64,000 bases of DNA from contig NZ_JAGUCN010000002.1 in the NCBI RefSeq assembly GCF_018271975.1, forward strand, positions 1 to 64,000, written 5' to 3'. Positions 46,051-54,936 of the stretch are shown here, in pieces. This DNA is from Carboxylicivirga mesophila (GTDB taxonomy: Bacteria > Bacteroidota > Bacteroidia > Bacteroidales > Marinilabiliaceae). Position 1 is the stretch's first letter; each line of letters opens with the position of its first letter. The notes beneath the pieces were generated by a model that saw only the letters and a program-made list of their open reading frames with translations, did not search any database and was not told where the DNA came from. The translations under genes were made by a program, and so were the position numbers.

Positions 46051-46914
46051 ATGAAAGCTGCAAAAGTAATTGCCGAAATAGGTTGTAACCATAAGGGAGA
46101 TATTGAAATTGCAAAAGAATTAATTCGAGTAGCAAAAATATTTTGTAATGCAGATGTTGTTAAATTTCAAAAAAGAAGCAATAAAGAATTATTGACAGAA
46201 GACCAGTATAATGCACCACACCCGAATCCGGCAAACGCATATGGAGATACATACGGAGAGCATAGAGAGTTTTTAGAGTTAGATTTGGAGCAAAATAAGA
46301 TTTTAAAGGAATATTGTGAGAGTTTAGATATCATCTATTCTACTTCCACATGGGATTTAACATCAGCAAAAGAAATAGCTTCACTTAAGCCTGAGTTGAT
46401 AAAAATACCATCCGCATGTAATAATAACTATGAAATGTTAGGATGGTTATGTGAAAATTACAATGGAGAGATTCATGCTTCAACAGGAATGACTTCTAAA
46501 CAAGAAATAGAAGATTTAGTCTCATTTTTTGAACGTAAAGGACGTAATAAAGATTTGGTACTTTATAATTGTACGTCTGGTTATCCGGTTCCATTCGAAG
46601 ATGTTTGTTTGCTTGAAATAACCAGGTTAAAAGAAGAATATGGTAATAGAGTGAAAGAAATTGGTTTTTCCGGTCACCACTTAGGTATTGCTGTTGATAT
46701 TGCTGCCTATACCTTAGGCGCAACATGGATAGAACGACATTATACCCTTGATAGAACATGGAAAGGAACAGATCATGCTGCTTCTCTTGAGCCGGAAGGA
46801 GTTAGGAGACTGGTAAGAAATCTAAAAGCAGTAAATAAAGCACTGAACTATAAAGAACAAGATATTTTAGATATTGAAAAAGTTCAGCGAGATAAGCTAA
46901 AGTATAAAAAGTAA
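46051..46914 (+). CDS. neuB: short NeuB-family nonulosonate synthase
   Basis: 287 residues: a TIM barrel with no C-terminal antifreeze-like (SAF) domain, whereas typical NeuB has about 340-350. Barrel motifs are AEIGCNHKGD, VKFQKRSNKELLT, STSTWD, IKIPSACNNNYEML, STGMTSKQEI, LYNCTSGYPVPFED and GFSGHHLGIAVDIAAYTLGA then ERHYTLDRTWKGTDHAASLEPEG. The enzyme condenses PEP with a six-carbon sugar (ManNAc, ManNAc-6-P or Man-6-P). No UDP-GlcNAc epimerase or legionaminate/pseudaminate genes are near, while the next gene has a HAD phosphatase domain. That set fits a phosphate-intermediate route, possibly KDN from mannose-6-phosphate (inference). Confidence 0.88.
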   Translation: MKAAKVIAEIGCNHKGDIEIAKELIRVAKIFCNADVVKFQKRSNKELLTEDQYNAPHPNPANAYGDTYGEHREFLELDLEQNKILKEYCESLDIIYSTSTWDLTSAKEIASLKPELIKIPSACNNNYEMLGWLCENYNGEIHASTGMTSKQEIEDLVSFFERKGRNKDLVLYNCTSGYPVPFEDVCLLEITRLKEEYGNRVKEIGFSGHHLGIAVDIAAYTLGATWIERHYTLDRTWKGTDHAASLEPEGVRRLVRNLKAVNKALNYKEQDILDIEKVQRDKLKYKK

Positions 46915-46919
46915 CATTG

Positions 46920-48083
46920 ATGAGATCAAATATCGCATTTATACCTGTAAGAGGTGGTAGTAAATCAATTCCACAAAAGAATATAAAATTATTTTGTGGT
47001 AAACCCTTAATATATTGGACGGTAAAAGCAGCCGAGGAATGTGGTTTAGTTGATAAGATCATTGTTGCTACAGATTCTGACGAGATAAGGGATGTAGTTA
47101 AAGCCTTTAATTTTTCAAAGGTTTCCATTTATAATCGCTCTCACGAAAATGCAAGTGATACATCAAGTACTGAGAGTGTAATGCTTGAATATATTAGACA
47201 GAGTAATTTATCTAGTGATGATATTTTTATGCTTGTTCAGGCGACCTCGCCATTAACTGAAAGCTCACATTTTTATGAAGCTATCGAAAAAATTAAAGAG
47301 AATAAGTGTGATTCATTATTAACCTGTGTTCGAAATTATCGTTTTTTTTGGAATGAAGATGGAACGTCTAAAAATTACGATTATAGAAAGCGCCCTCGTC
47401 GTCAGGATTTTGAAGGTGAGCTTATGGAAAATGGTGCCTTTTATATTAATACAGTTGGTAATATATTAAAATCAAAGAATAGGTTATCTGGGAAAATAGG
47501 TATTTATGAAATGCCTGAATATACAGCCTTTGAAATTGATGAGCCTGATGATTGGACTGTAATGGAGAGCCTAATGTTTAGACATGTGTTAAGTAAAATG
47601 TCTAAATTGGAGATAAAATTATTTCTTAGTGATGTTGATGGTGTTTTAACGGATGCAGGAATGTATTATAGTGAGAATGGTGATGAGTTGAAGAAGTTTA
47701 ATACACGAGATGGAATGGCATTTCAGCTTTTAAGAGAAGCTGGAATTAAGACTGGGATTATTACATCTGAAAATACAAAGTTAGTTGAAGCAAGAGCTAA
47801 TAAATTAAAAGTTGATTATCTTTTCCAAGGTAAAAGAGATGGTGGAAAATTATCATCCGCCATTGAGATTTGTAATAAAGAAGGAATATCTCTTACTGAA
47901 GTTGCATATATAGGAGATGATATTAACTGTTATAACTTATTGTCACAAGTTGGATTAGCCTTTTGTCCAAATGATGCTCATAAGCGTATTAAAATGCTGC
48001 CAAATGTAAAAATTCTAAATAAAGCAGGTGGAGCAGGAGTTGTAAGAGAAGCTGTCGATTATGTAATCGAGAATTTAAAATAA
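46920..48083 (+). CDS. neuA: CMP-nonulosonate cytidylyltransferase fused to a HAD phosphatase
   Basis: 387 residues from the ATG at 46920 (a TTG at 46917 precedes it). The N-terminal domain (1-225) is a CMP-sialate synthetase: IPVRGGSKSIPQKNI, VATDSDEI, VQATSPLT, and GELMENGAFYI then EIDEPDDW. The C-terminal domain (about 228-387) is a KdsC-type HAD phosphatase: DVDGVLTD with D238 and D240, GIITSEN, and YIGDDINCY. The same order is seen in animal CMAS and some bacterial NeuA. It can both dephosphorylate a nonulosonate-9-phosphate and activate the free sugar with CTP. It starts 5 bases after neuB, so the two are coupled. Confidence 0.9.
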   Translation: MRSNIAFIPVRGGSKSIPQKNIKLFCGKPLIYWTVKAAEECGLVDKIIVATDSDEIRDVVKAFNFSKVSIYNRSHENASDTSSTESVMLEYIRQSNLSSDDIFMLVQATSPLTESSHFYEAIEKIKENKCDSLLTCVRNYRFFWNEDGTSKNYDYRKRPRRQDFEGELMENGAFYINTVGNILKSKNRLSGKIGIYEMPEYTAFEIDEPDDWTVMESLMFRHVLSKMSKLEIKLFLSDVDGVLTDAGMYYSENGDELKKFNTRDGMAFQLLREAGIKTGIITSENTKLVEARANKLKVDYLFQGKRDGGKLSSAIEICNKEGISLTEVAYIGDDINCYNLLSQVGLAFCPNDAHKRIKMLPNVKILNKAGGAGVVREAVDYVIENLK

Positions 48084-48102
48084 ATTTTAAAAGATCATCT
48101 TA

Positions 48103-49038
48103 ATGAAGTTGGTAGAAAAAAGGAGCATTTATATAATATCTAAGCCAATACAATATGTAAATGCAACTAATATTCCTGACAATTCTGAAAAAGATTGTAT
48201 CATATTGGATGAATTTTATAATGCGGATAAATTTTGTTTCAATATAAAAACAATTTCTTCAAAGTGGAACAATGTTCAAATTATAAAAACGAGGTATAAA
48301 GCACTCTTTTATATTTTAAAAAATAAGAATAAATATAACAAGCTATTTATTGATTCTGATTATGGGGTTATTTTAACATTGTTTTTACTCTTTCTTCCTC
48401 AAATAGGCTTATACACATATGAAGAAGGTTATGGTTCTTATCGAATAGTTGTGGAAAATAATTCATTTGTTAAAAAACTTCACACTGTAATTTATAATAT
48501 AATTGGAGGAAAAAGTTGGATTGGAGGTAATCGATTTACCAAAGGAATGTATTTGTATTACCCTGAGGTTTTTAAAACACTCGTAACAAATAATCCAAAG
48601 AAAGAGCTTTTTAAATTAGAAAACGATTTTTATGTGCATATAAGATCTTTAAGTGAGGTTAAAGAGTTTTATAAAGACATTGACTTTAATTTTTATTGTA
48701 ATAAAAAGATAATCATATATTTAACTACTTGGATAATTAGGGATGATGTAAAATTTTATCTCGATAATTACCCTGATCACTATAGCATTTTAAAGCCGCA
48801 TCCGCATATTAAAGAACAACCTGAAATAAAAAAACTATTCAATGAAGTTGTTGATAGTAGTATTCCTGCTGAAATATTTTTAAGTGAGATCTCTGATAAA
48901 TGTTCAGAGTTGATTATAATTCATGAAAATAGTACCTCTTTAATCTATCTTAAGCCACATAAGTTTAAAGAGTATAATTATACAAATAAGGATACTTTTG
49001 ATTATAACAATATTAGAAGTTTAATTCAAAATCGGTAA
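48103..49038 (+). CDS. putative CMP-nonulosonate (sialyl/KDN-type) transferase
   Basis: 311 residues, no signal peptide. I do not recognise close homology, but three short motifs match bacterial sialyltransferases of the GT38/GT52/GT80/GT100 kind: E107-E108-G109 (YEEGYGSY), the H233-P234 motif (LKPHPH), and a Ser/Thr motif (HENSTS, 274-279). In those families they supply the catalytic acid/base, the CMP phosphate contact and a further CMP contact. It lies 19 bases after the NeuA-HAD gene. A hydrophobic stretch (TLFLLFLPQIGLY) precedes the E-E-G. Alternative: an unrelated GT-B transferase. Confidence 0.65.
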   Translation: MKLVEKRSIYIISKPIQYVNATNIPDNSEKDCIILDEFYNADKFCFNIKTISSKWNNVQIIKTRYKALFYILKNKNKYNKLFIDSDYGVILTLFLLFLPQIGLYTYEEGYGSYRIVVENNSFVKKLHTVIYNIIGGKSWIGGNRFTKGMYLYYPEVFKTLVTNNPKKELFKLENDFYVHIRSLSEVKEFYKDIDFNFYCNKKIIIYLTTWIIRDDVKFYLDNYPDHYSILKPHPHIKEQPEIKKLFNEVVDSSIPAEIFLSEISDKCSELIIIHENSTSLIYLKPHKFKEYNYTNKDTFDYNNIRSLIQNR

Positions 49039-49138
49039 TGTCATCAATTATCGATTGATGATAGGCAAATACGAAAGAGTAATTAATTCATTAAAACGAA
49101 TACAACTGATAGTTCTAATAGTCTAAAATCATCTTGAA

Positions 49139-50030
49139 ATGAATAATGTAGCAAATCATAGGATATAGTTTATCTTGTGTTTGCCATACTTATTTTTTCA
49201 TGTAAAGAAGAATGTCAGTAAGTATGTGTAAATGAACGAGCAAGTGCATGTTTCACGTATGTTGAAAATGGACCAAAGGAAGTCGTAAATTACAGTAATA
49301 TATATAAGTTTTTCCACCGCTCTCGTCGATATAAATAGCTGATATGGGATTTTGGAGATGGAAGTACATCAAATGAATCAAATACAGTTCATCTATAAAA
49401 AAAAAGCTGGTGTATACGATGTTTAACTAGTAGTGAAAAATGATTGTAGTAGTGATACAATGATCGAGACAATTGTTTTAGAAAGAAATGCTTCAACCTG
49501 AGGCATGTTTGAAAGTTCATCCAGAAATGGATACATATTTCTATGTATGCTGAAGTTAAATTCATAAATTGTTCTAAGAATGCACATGACGTACAGTTAA
49601 CCTAGAAGATGCTAAGGAAGGTTATTATATGCATATGGATATGAATAATGAAAGGTATGCACGTTTTTATTCTCAAGGTAGTCATGATGTTGAATTAATT
49701 GCAACTAATTTTATTCTTAAAGATTCAGTAAAAAAAACAATTGATTTTTAATAACCCTAATGGGATGTATTTTAAGAATTTTTTTTAAAAGTTGATGTGC
49801 TTCATTTTGAGCCCTACGAAAATGAAGGCAGAGTTATTCAGGATATATTCTAAGGAGCTAATTTACGATACAATAGACAATTGTTATAAAGGAAATATTG
49901 GCAATATTATTGAGGTTTACGGGCTGTTTCCAGGAGGGGTAGATGGATATTATCAATTTAATTATAATACAGGACGGGCAATAAAAAGTGTAGGCGTTGA
50001 GGGCTTTAAAATTTTGTATGAAGAATAAAA
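49139..50030 (+). pseudogene. decayed PKD-domain surface lipoprotein gene
   Basis: Remnant coding sequence in several frames. A possible start (49139) and a hydrophobic stretch with a lipobox-like FFSC (after one frameshift, near 49195) are followed by SACFTYVENG. Then, after a TAG at 49336, comes WDFGDGSTSN (49345 on), the hallmark of PKD domains, then after another disruption KKAGVYDV and LVVKNDCSSDTMIETI. A second PKD-like piece reads AEVKFINCSKNAHD and FYSQGSHDVELIATNF (about 49550-49740). A last open frame at 49792-50028 (78 codons) includes YGLFPGGVDGYYQFN. Multiple stops and shifts make this a dead gene. The 50031-50372 stretch beyond holds nothing clear. PKD proteins are usually exported and bind surfaces or partner proteins. 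Confidence 0.75.
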
Positions 50031-50372
50031 TATTAAAGTACAATATCGATTCTATTTCTTTCATGGTATATATGATGAGGATTATCACTTCGGAAAGTAT
50101 ATTTCAATGACCTGCGTTGTAAGATAGATATAACAGGTGTATGATAGGTAGTTATTTTTTTATAAAAAAAGCAAACTGTGAATCATATGCATAGAAAGGA
50201 TGTTGCAACTGTTAAAGCTGTTATGGAGGGGAAGTAGGAAAAAATATAAAGTACATTTGTTTTTTAGGGATTACCAACTTCAATTGTAATTATTAACTGC
50301 CTTCATTGAAGTGTCTCAGTTAGAATTATAATATATGTAACTAATATAAAGAATAGCAAAAAGTTTATTAAT

Positions 50373-51707
50373 TTGATACTTTCAATTAGAAAAATCATAG
50401 TTTTAATATTGGCGATGTTGTTTTTAACCCTGCTAAGAGGAAGTCTACTTATAATATTGCCGTTCATACCTCTTCTGTTATATATGATATTTCCTTTTAG
50501 AGTAAAGTCGAATATTTTGTGGATTTTACCATTATGCTCTATATCTGTATTGTATGGATATTTAAATGGTTATAATAATTTGAGCAATATTAGCTTGTCA
50601 ATTATTTATTTAGGCTCATTATTGTTAATCATTTTTAGTTCGCCTAAATCAAACCCTTTAACCATTAATGTAACACAACTAAAAAAAGTTGAAAAGGTTT
50701 CAATATCCATTCTTCTTGGAATATTAATCTTAAACAACATTTTAGGAATAATTCAGTTTGTTTTTAATCCATTTAATCATTATCCAAGAGATGATGCTTT
50801 TATTGGTATATATGGTAGACATGGGGTCGCACAACATGGTTTAGCTATTTTGAATGGTTTTTTTGTTATGTATTACATGATTAAAATTTTTAATGGGAGT
50901 AAGAAAAGTGTAATAGATATTGGATACTTAATATTCTTTCTGATTTCGCATGTTTTATGTTTTTATGGATTGGGTTTTCTTATGTTACTATGTGTAATAT
51001 TTATTTATATAGTTTATAAATATATTAGTTTTAAGAACGTTATAAGAATAATATTAGGAGGCATTTGTGGTTTGTATATGTTCGCTTATTTTTTTTCAGG
51101 GGTATATGATTATATGGCAGAAAATATTAATTATTTATTTCGTTTATTAGGTGATGTAGATTATGATGCAGTATACATTCCAGGAAAGATAAGAGTTTGG
51201 ATGGCATATTTTGACGAATACATCAATGGAAATCTAGGTTTATTTTTATTTGGTACAGGACCCGGTGGCTTTAATAGCCGTGTGTCTTTTTTATTAAATG
51301 CGGATTCATCAAATTTATTGGTAAAAGTTCTAGGGAATTCCATGCCACATCTGCATAAGGAAGTGATTCACCCAATATGGGATATGTCTGTAATTAGTAT
51401 GGATAAATATAATGATGGAACAAGAAATCAACCATTTTCTTCAATTGTAGCATTGCTAAGCGAGTATGGTGTTATATTTACAGTGATTTTATTTAGATTG
51501 TTATATCTGGAAATAAAAAGAATAGCAAACAAAGTAAATAATAGTACTTTGAAAGATTTTATTTGTTTAGGTTCTATTTATGTTTTTATTAATATGATTC
51601 TGGATAATTTTTTTGAATTTTCAGAGTGTTGGGCGTTTTTTTTATTCCTGTTTTTTATTAAGATTAACATTATAATTAAGGAAAATGAGAGTGCTATTTA
51701 TCCATAA
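50373..51707 (+). CDS. O-antigen polymerase/ligase-like membrane protein (Wzy candidate 1)
   Basis: 444 residues, about 10-12 membrane helices and a large periplasmic loop (about 265-350, with GTGPGGFNSRV and HLHKEVIHPIWDM). The layout and weak sequence conservation fit Wzy or WaaL-type proteins, which polymerise or ligate repeat units on the periplasmic face. The start is TTG at 50373; an in-frame ATG at 50415 is the alternative and would shorten the first helix. The 3' end overlaps the next gene by 23 bases. Very A/T-rich. Confidence 0.8.
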   Translation: MILSIRKIIVLILAMLFLTLLRGSLLIILPFIPLLLYMIFPFRVKSNILWILPLCSISVLYGYLNGYNNLSNISLSIIYLGSLLLIIFSSPKSNPLTINVTQLKKVEKVSISILLGILILNNILGIIQFVFNPFNHYPRDDAFIGIYGRHGVAQHGLAILNGFFVMYYMIKIFNGSKKSVIDIGYLIFFLISHVLCFYGLGFLMLLCVIFIYIVYKYISFKNVIRIILGGICGLYMFAYFFSGVYDYMAENINYLFRLLGDVDYDAVYIPGKIRVWMAYFDEYINGNLGLFLFGTGPGGFNSRVSFLLNADSSNLLVKVLGNSMPHLHKEVIHPIWDMSVISMDKYNDGTRNQPFSSIVALLSEYGVIFTVILFRLLYLEIKRIANKVNNSTLKDFICLGSIYVFINMILDNFFEFSECWAFFLFLFFIKINIIIKENESAIYP

Positions 51708-52848
51708 CAGATATCAACAAGCCGGAGGTGAAGATACCGTTGTTAAAATGGAGATGGATATGCTACGAGAGAATGGGAATGAAGTTGATTTGCTTGAGTT
51801 TAATAATGATAATATTACTACATTAACTGATAAATTAAGAGCTTTTGTTTCGTCGATATATTCGTTTAGTACTAAACGAATTGTAGAAACAAAGATATCA
51901 GAAACAAGCTATGATGTTATACATGTGCATAACTTTTTTCCGTTAGTTTCTCCTTCTGTTTACGATGCTGCGTACAAGTATAAGATACCTATTGTTCAAA
52001 CATTGCATAATTATAGGATTATTTGTCCAGGAGCTTTGTTAATGCAAGATGGTAAAATCTGTGAGAAGTGTTTAAAGGGAAATTATTTTAATGCAATGAT
52101 CTATAAATGCTATCGAAACTCTATTTTAGGATCTTTGTCAATTGCATTAATGGATGGTGTACATAGAGCTATAAATACATGGAATAATAAGATCAATAAA
52201 GTTATATGCCTAACCGAATTTGCTAAGAATAAATTTATAGAGGGGGGAATAGATAAAAACAAACTTGTGGTTAAACCGAACTTTTTACTTATTAAAGAAG
52301 ATCTCCCTGAAGAGATTAATAGAGAAAATGTAGGGTTGTTTGTCGGGAGAATAAGCGAGGAAAAAGGTATTAATAGTTTAATAGAGATTCATGATAAACT
52401 TAAAGGTCTGATTTTGATTGTAGGTGATGGGCCTGCTATTGATAAATTGAAAGGACTAAGTAAGTTTAAAATACTTGGTAGAAAAAGTAATAAGGAAGTT
52501 GTAGAGTTAATGCGAAAGTCTTCTTTTCTATTATTTCCTTCAATTTGGTACGAAGGTTTACCAATGACTATATTAGAAGCCTTTTCGAATAAACTTCCAG
52601 TGATCGCTACTAACATAGGCGCGATGAAAGAACTAATAAAAGATGATTCAAATGGATTGCATTACAATATAGGACGATCTGAGGAAATGGCAGAAAAGAT
52701 AAATTGGGCATTTGACAATTATGAGCAATTTAGGAAGTATGGACTTAATGCCTATATAACTTTTAAAGAATCGTATTCTTCTGAAGTAAATTATAGTAAA
52801 CAAATTGAAATATATAAACAGGTAATCAATGAAAATAAAGGAAAGTGA
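51685..52848 (+). CDS. glycosyltransferase family 4 protein
   Basis: 387 residues. It starts MRVLFIHNRYQQAGGEDTVV, the typical opening of a GT4 subgroup in capsule loci, followed by HVHNFFPLVSPSVYDAA and the cysteine-rich patch CPGALLMQDGKICEKCLKG. The C-terminal domain has VGLFVGRISEEKGINSLIEI and SIWYEGLPMTILEAFSNKLPVIATNIGAMKELI, with the E-x7-E pair (EGLPMTILE). It adds a sugar to the lipid-linked repeat unit at the cytosolic face; donor unknown. It overlaps both neighbours (23 and 20 bases). Confidence 0.9.
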   Translation: MRVLFIHNRYQQAGGEDTVVKMEMDMLRENGNEVDLLEFNNDNITTLTDKLRAFVSSIYSFSTKRIVETKISETSYDVIHVHNFFPLVSPSVYDAAYKYKIPIVQTLHNYRIICPGALLMQDGKICEKCLKGNYFNAMIYKCYRNSILGSLSIALMDGVHRAINTWNNKINKVICLTEFAKNKFIEGGIDKNKLVVKPNFLLIKEDLPEEINRENVGLFVGRISEEKGINSLIEIHDKLKGLILIVGDGPAIDKLKGLSKFKILGRKSNKEVVELMRKSSFLLFPSIWYEGLPMTILEAFSNKLPVIATNIGAMKELIKDDSNGLHYNIGRSEEMAEKINWAFDNYEQFRKYGLNAYITFKESYSSEVNYSKQIEIYKQVINENKGK

Positions 52849-53569
52849 AGTTGAGGTATTATCATACGCTGTTTATAAGGGTAACTTAGATTGTGAAGAA
52901 AGGTTATTTAGCGCTGAAAAAATGATTATTAATACAATTAATGCCTATTCGTACGTTTTAGCCAAAGGTGATAATGATTTTAAAACTTCATTATGTAATT
53001 CAGATATTTTGTTGCCTGATGGATTTCCTATTGTTATTGCATCTAGAATGTTAAATGGGATTAGAATAAAGAAAATTGCAGGAGAGGATATTTTTAAGCA
53101 TATGTTAAAACTTGGCAATACGAGAAAAAAGAGATTCTTTTTTTTGGGTTCCTCAAATGAAACGTTATTAAAAATAGAACGACGAATAAGGTCAGAATAT
53201 CCAAATATTGCGGTGAGCTATTTCTCTCCTCCTTTTAAAGCATCTTTTACAAATGAAGAAAATCAGGATATGATTAATCGGGTAAATAATTTTAAACCAG
53301 ATGCTTTGTTTATTGGAATGACAGCGCCAAAACAAGAGAAATGGGTAGAGTTGAATAAAGAAAAGTTGGATGCGAAAGTCATTTGTTCTATTGGAGCAGT
53401 ATTTGATTTCTATGCTGGTACGGTTAAGAGGCCCTCTAAATTTTGGATAAGTTTAAGGTTAGAGTGGTTTATTCGATTGGCAAATGAACCCAAAAGATTA
53501 TGGAAACGATACCTCATATATTCTCCAAAATTTTTCATAGATGTGTTTAAAGCTAAGTTTGACAAATAG
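52829..53569 (+). CDS. WecG/TagA/CpsF family glycosyltransferase (GT26)
   Basis: 246 residues. Family motifs: LCNSDILLPDGFPIVIASRML (the catalytic aspartate is in LPDG), RFFFLGSSNETLLKIERRI, IGMTAPKQEKWV and SIGAVFDFYAGTVKRPSKFWISLRLEWFIRLANEPKRLWKRYL. Known members transfer ManNAc (TagA), ManNAcA (WecG) or glucose-type sugars as an early step in glycan assembly. It overlaps the upstream GT4 gene by 20 bases and the following membrane protein by 29, so the four genes from 50373 to 54716 are tightly linked. Confidence 0.92.
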   Translation: MKIKESEVEVLSYAVYKGNLDCEERLFSAEKMIINTINAYSYVLAKGDNDFKTSLCNSDILLPDGFPIVIASRMLNGIRIKKIAGEDIFKHMLKLGNTRKKRFFFLGSSNETLLKIERRIRSEYPNIAVSYFSPPFKASFTNEENQDMINRVNNFKPDALFIGMTAPKQEKWVELNKEKLDAKVICSIGAVFDFYAGTVKRPSKFWISLRLEWFIRLANEPKRLWKRYLIYSPKFFIDVFKAKFDK

Positions 53570-54716
53570 AAATTGGAGTAGTACAGATTTTGTTAATATT
53601 TCCTTAGTGCTTTTTGTGCTTTTGGAGTTTATTAATGGAATTTGTTTTTTTTTCGGATATGACTGGTATTTAAGTCCGTCAACAATTCCTAAATTGGTAT
53701 GGCAGATAGTTTTATTTGGGTTTATTTATAAGAAACGAAGGCGTTTATATAAGGTGGAGAAATTACTACTTATTTTTTCGTTTTTTACAATATTGTTAGG
53801 TAGTATAAGGTATTATAATATAGTCGATGAATATATTTGGGCACTTAAACATTTAGATAAATTATTTCTCGTATTTTACGTGTACATTTTTCTAAGAATT
53901 TGCAAAGTAAATTTGAAAAAAGTATTTCCTATATTGGATTGGATATTTATTGGAAATTCGGGATTGATTTTTATAGGCATGTTATTCGACATAGAGTTCT
54001 TTAGGTCATATCCGTTTTCGGAAAGGTTTGGCTTTAGTGGAATTTATGCGAGAATGTCTATAAATGACGTATCCTTGTTTTATTTAATTGCCAATTTTTA
54101 TATTTTTTATAGATGGTATAATAAAGAGGTCAACATTTATAAATTTATTATAGTCTTTGGAGCTTCTTTTTTTGTTGGAACTAAAGCAATTTATTTGCAA
54201 AACTTCTTATTGGTAAGCTATATTGTTGTTTCAGTTATAGAACTTCGTAAATATGTTTTGCTAATTGTTTCAGCACTTACTGTGGTATTATTGAGCGTTT
54301 ATAATTTTACGTTCTGGGAGAGCTTATATCAAAAGAAAGGAGTTTTATCAGTTATTACATCACTCAGAAGCGATTTGTTTAGAGAACGTATACCTGATGC
54401 CGTAGAACAAATGTCGATTTCTTCTGTATTGTTTGGTTATCGTAACCCATTTCCTTTTTTTGTTGAAATGGATATTATTGATTTATTCTTAACCATCGGA
54501 TTAATAGGAGGTGGCGTATATATTTACTTGTACTATAAGATTCTATATAATTATAAATCATCAAATTCATATGCTTGGTTATTTGTAATATGTTATTTCA
54601 TGCTTGTTGCTTTATCAGGAAGATACCTGTATAGTGGTGTAAACGCAATTTATCTATCAATATTGGCTATGTATCTAAGAAATAAGCAAGAAGTTACGTT
54701 TCTTTATGAAGAATAA
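53541..54716 (+). CDS. second O-antigen polymerase/ligase-like membrane protein
   Basis: 391 residues, about 10 membrane helices, with a periplasmic loop (about 265-315) holding SLRSDLFRERIPDAVEQM and SVLFGYRNPFPFF. A GxxNP-like RNPF and R residues in the loop fit Wzy/EpsG/WaaL-like proteins. No specific family is certain. As the locus already has one such protein (50373), one may polymerise and the other may ligate or act on a second glycan. It is the last gene of the AT-rich block and starts inside the 3' end of the GT26 gene. Confidence 0.7.
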   Translation: MCLKLSLTNRNWSSTDFVNISLVLFVLLEFINGICFFFGYDWYLSPSTIPKLVWQIVLFGFIYKKRRRLYKVEKLLLIFSFFTILLGSIRYYNIVDEYIWALKHLDKLFLVFYVYIFLRICKVNLKKVFPILDWIFIGNSGLIFIGMLFDIEFFRSYPFSERFGFSGIYARMSINDVSLFYLIANFYIFYRWYNKEVNIYKFIIVFGASFFVGTKAIYLQNFLLVSYIVVSVIELRKYVLLIVSALTVVLLSVYNFTFWESLYQKKGVLSVITSLRSDLFRERIPDAVEQMSISSVLFGYRNPFPFFVEMDIIDLFLTIGLIGGGVYIYLYYKILYNYKSSNSYAWLFVICYFMLVALSGRYLYSGVNAIYLSILAMYLRNKQEVTFLYEE

Positions 54717-54790
54717 TAGAGATAAGTAGGGAGATATTCTTAGAGGGATTGGAATTATATGCGTTGTCAGTGTCTGTTCCATACTAACAA

Positions 54791-54872
54791 TTAACTAGAC
54801 TCAAACTAAAGTCATATTTAATTCGTACTAAAGTCATATTAAATTCGATTTCGAATGACTTTAACTAGACTT
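54791..54872. repeat. short direct and inverted repeats after the second polymerase gene
   Basis: ACTAAAGTCATATTTAATTCG (54805-54825; shown in short form ACTAAAGTCATATT...) and its one-mismatch copy at 54827-54847 are followed by CGAATGACTTTA (54852-54863), which is inverted to them. TTAACTAGACT stands at both ends (54791 and 54861). The whole could fold as a hairpin. No gene is present in 54717-54936. Confidence 0.6.
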
Positions 54873-54936
54873 ATAAATGTATTAGCTGTAACTTTTGATG
54901 GTGTGTATTTGGTCTGATAACTAACTATCTATAGGA

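Noticed and set aside
49792-50028. The 78-codon frame as a functional small gene.
   Set aside because: It continues the remnant of a decayed PKD protein, has no ribosome site or promoter, and lies among multiple disrupted frames.
52829-53569. Locus as a teichoic-acid type system because of the TagA/CpsF-family gene.
   Set aside because: The family also includes WecG and many Gram-negative capsule enzymes; no polyol-phosphate genes are present.
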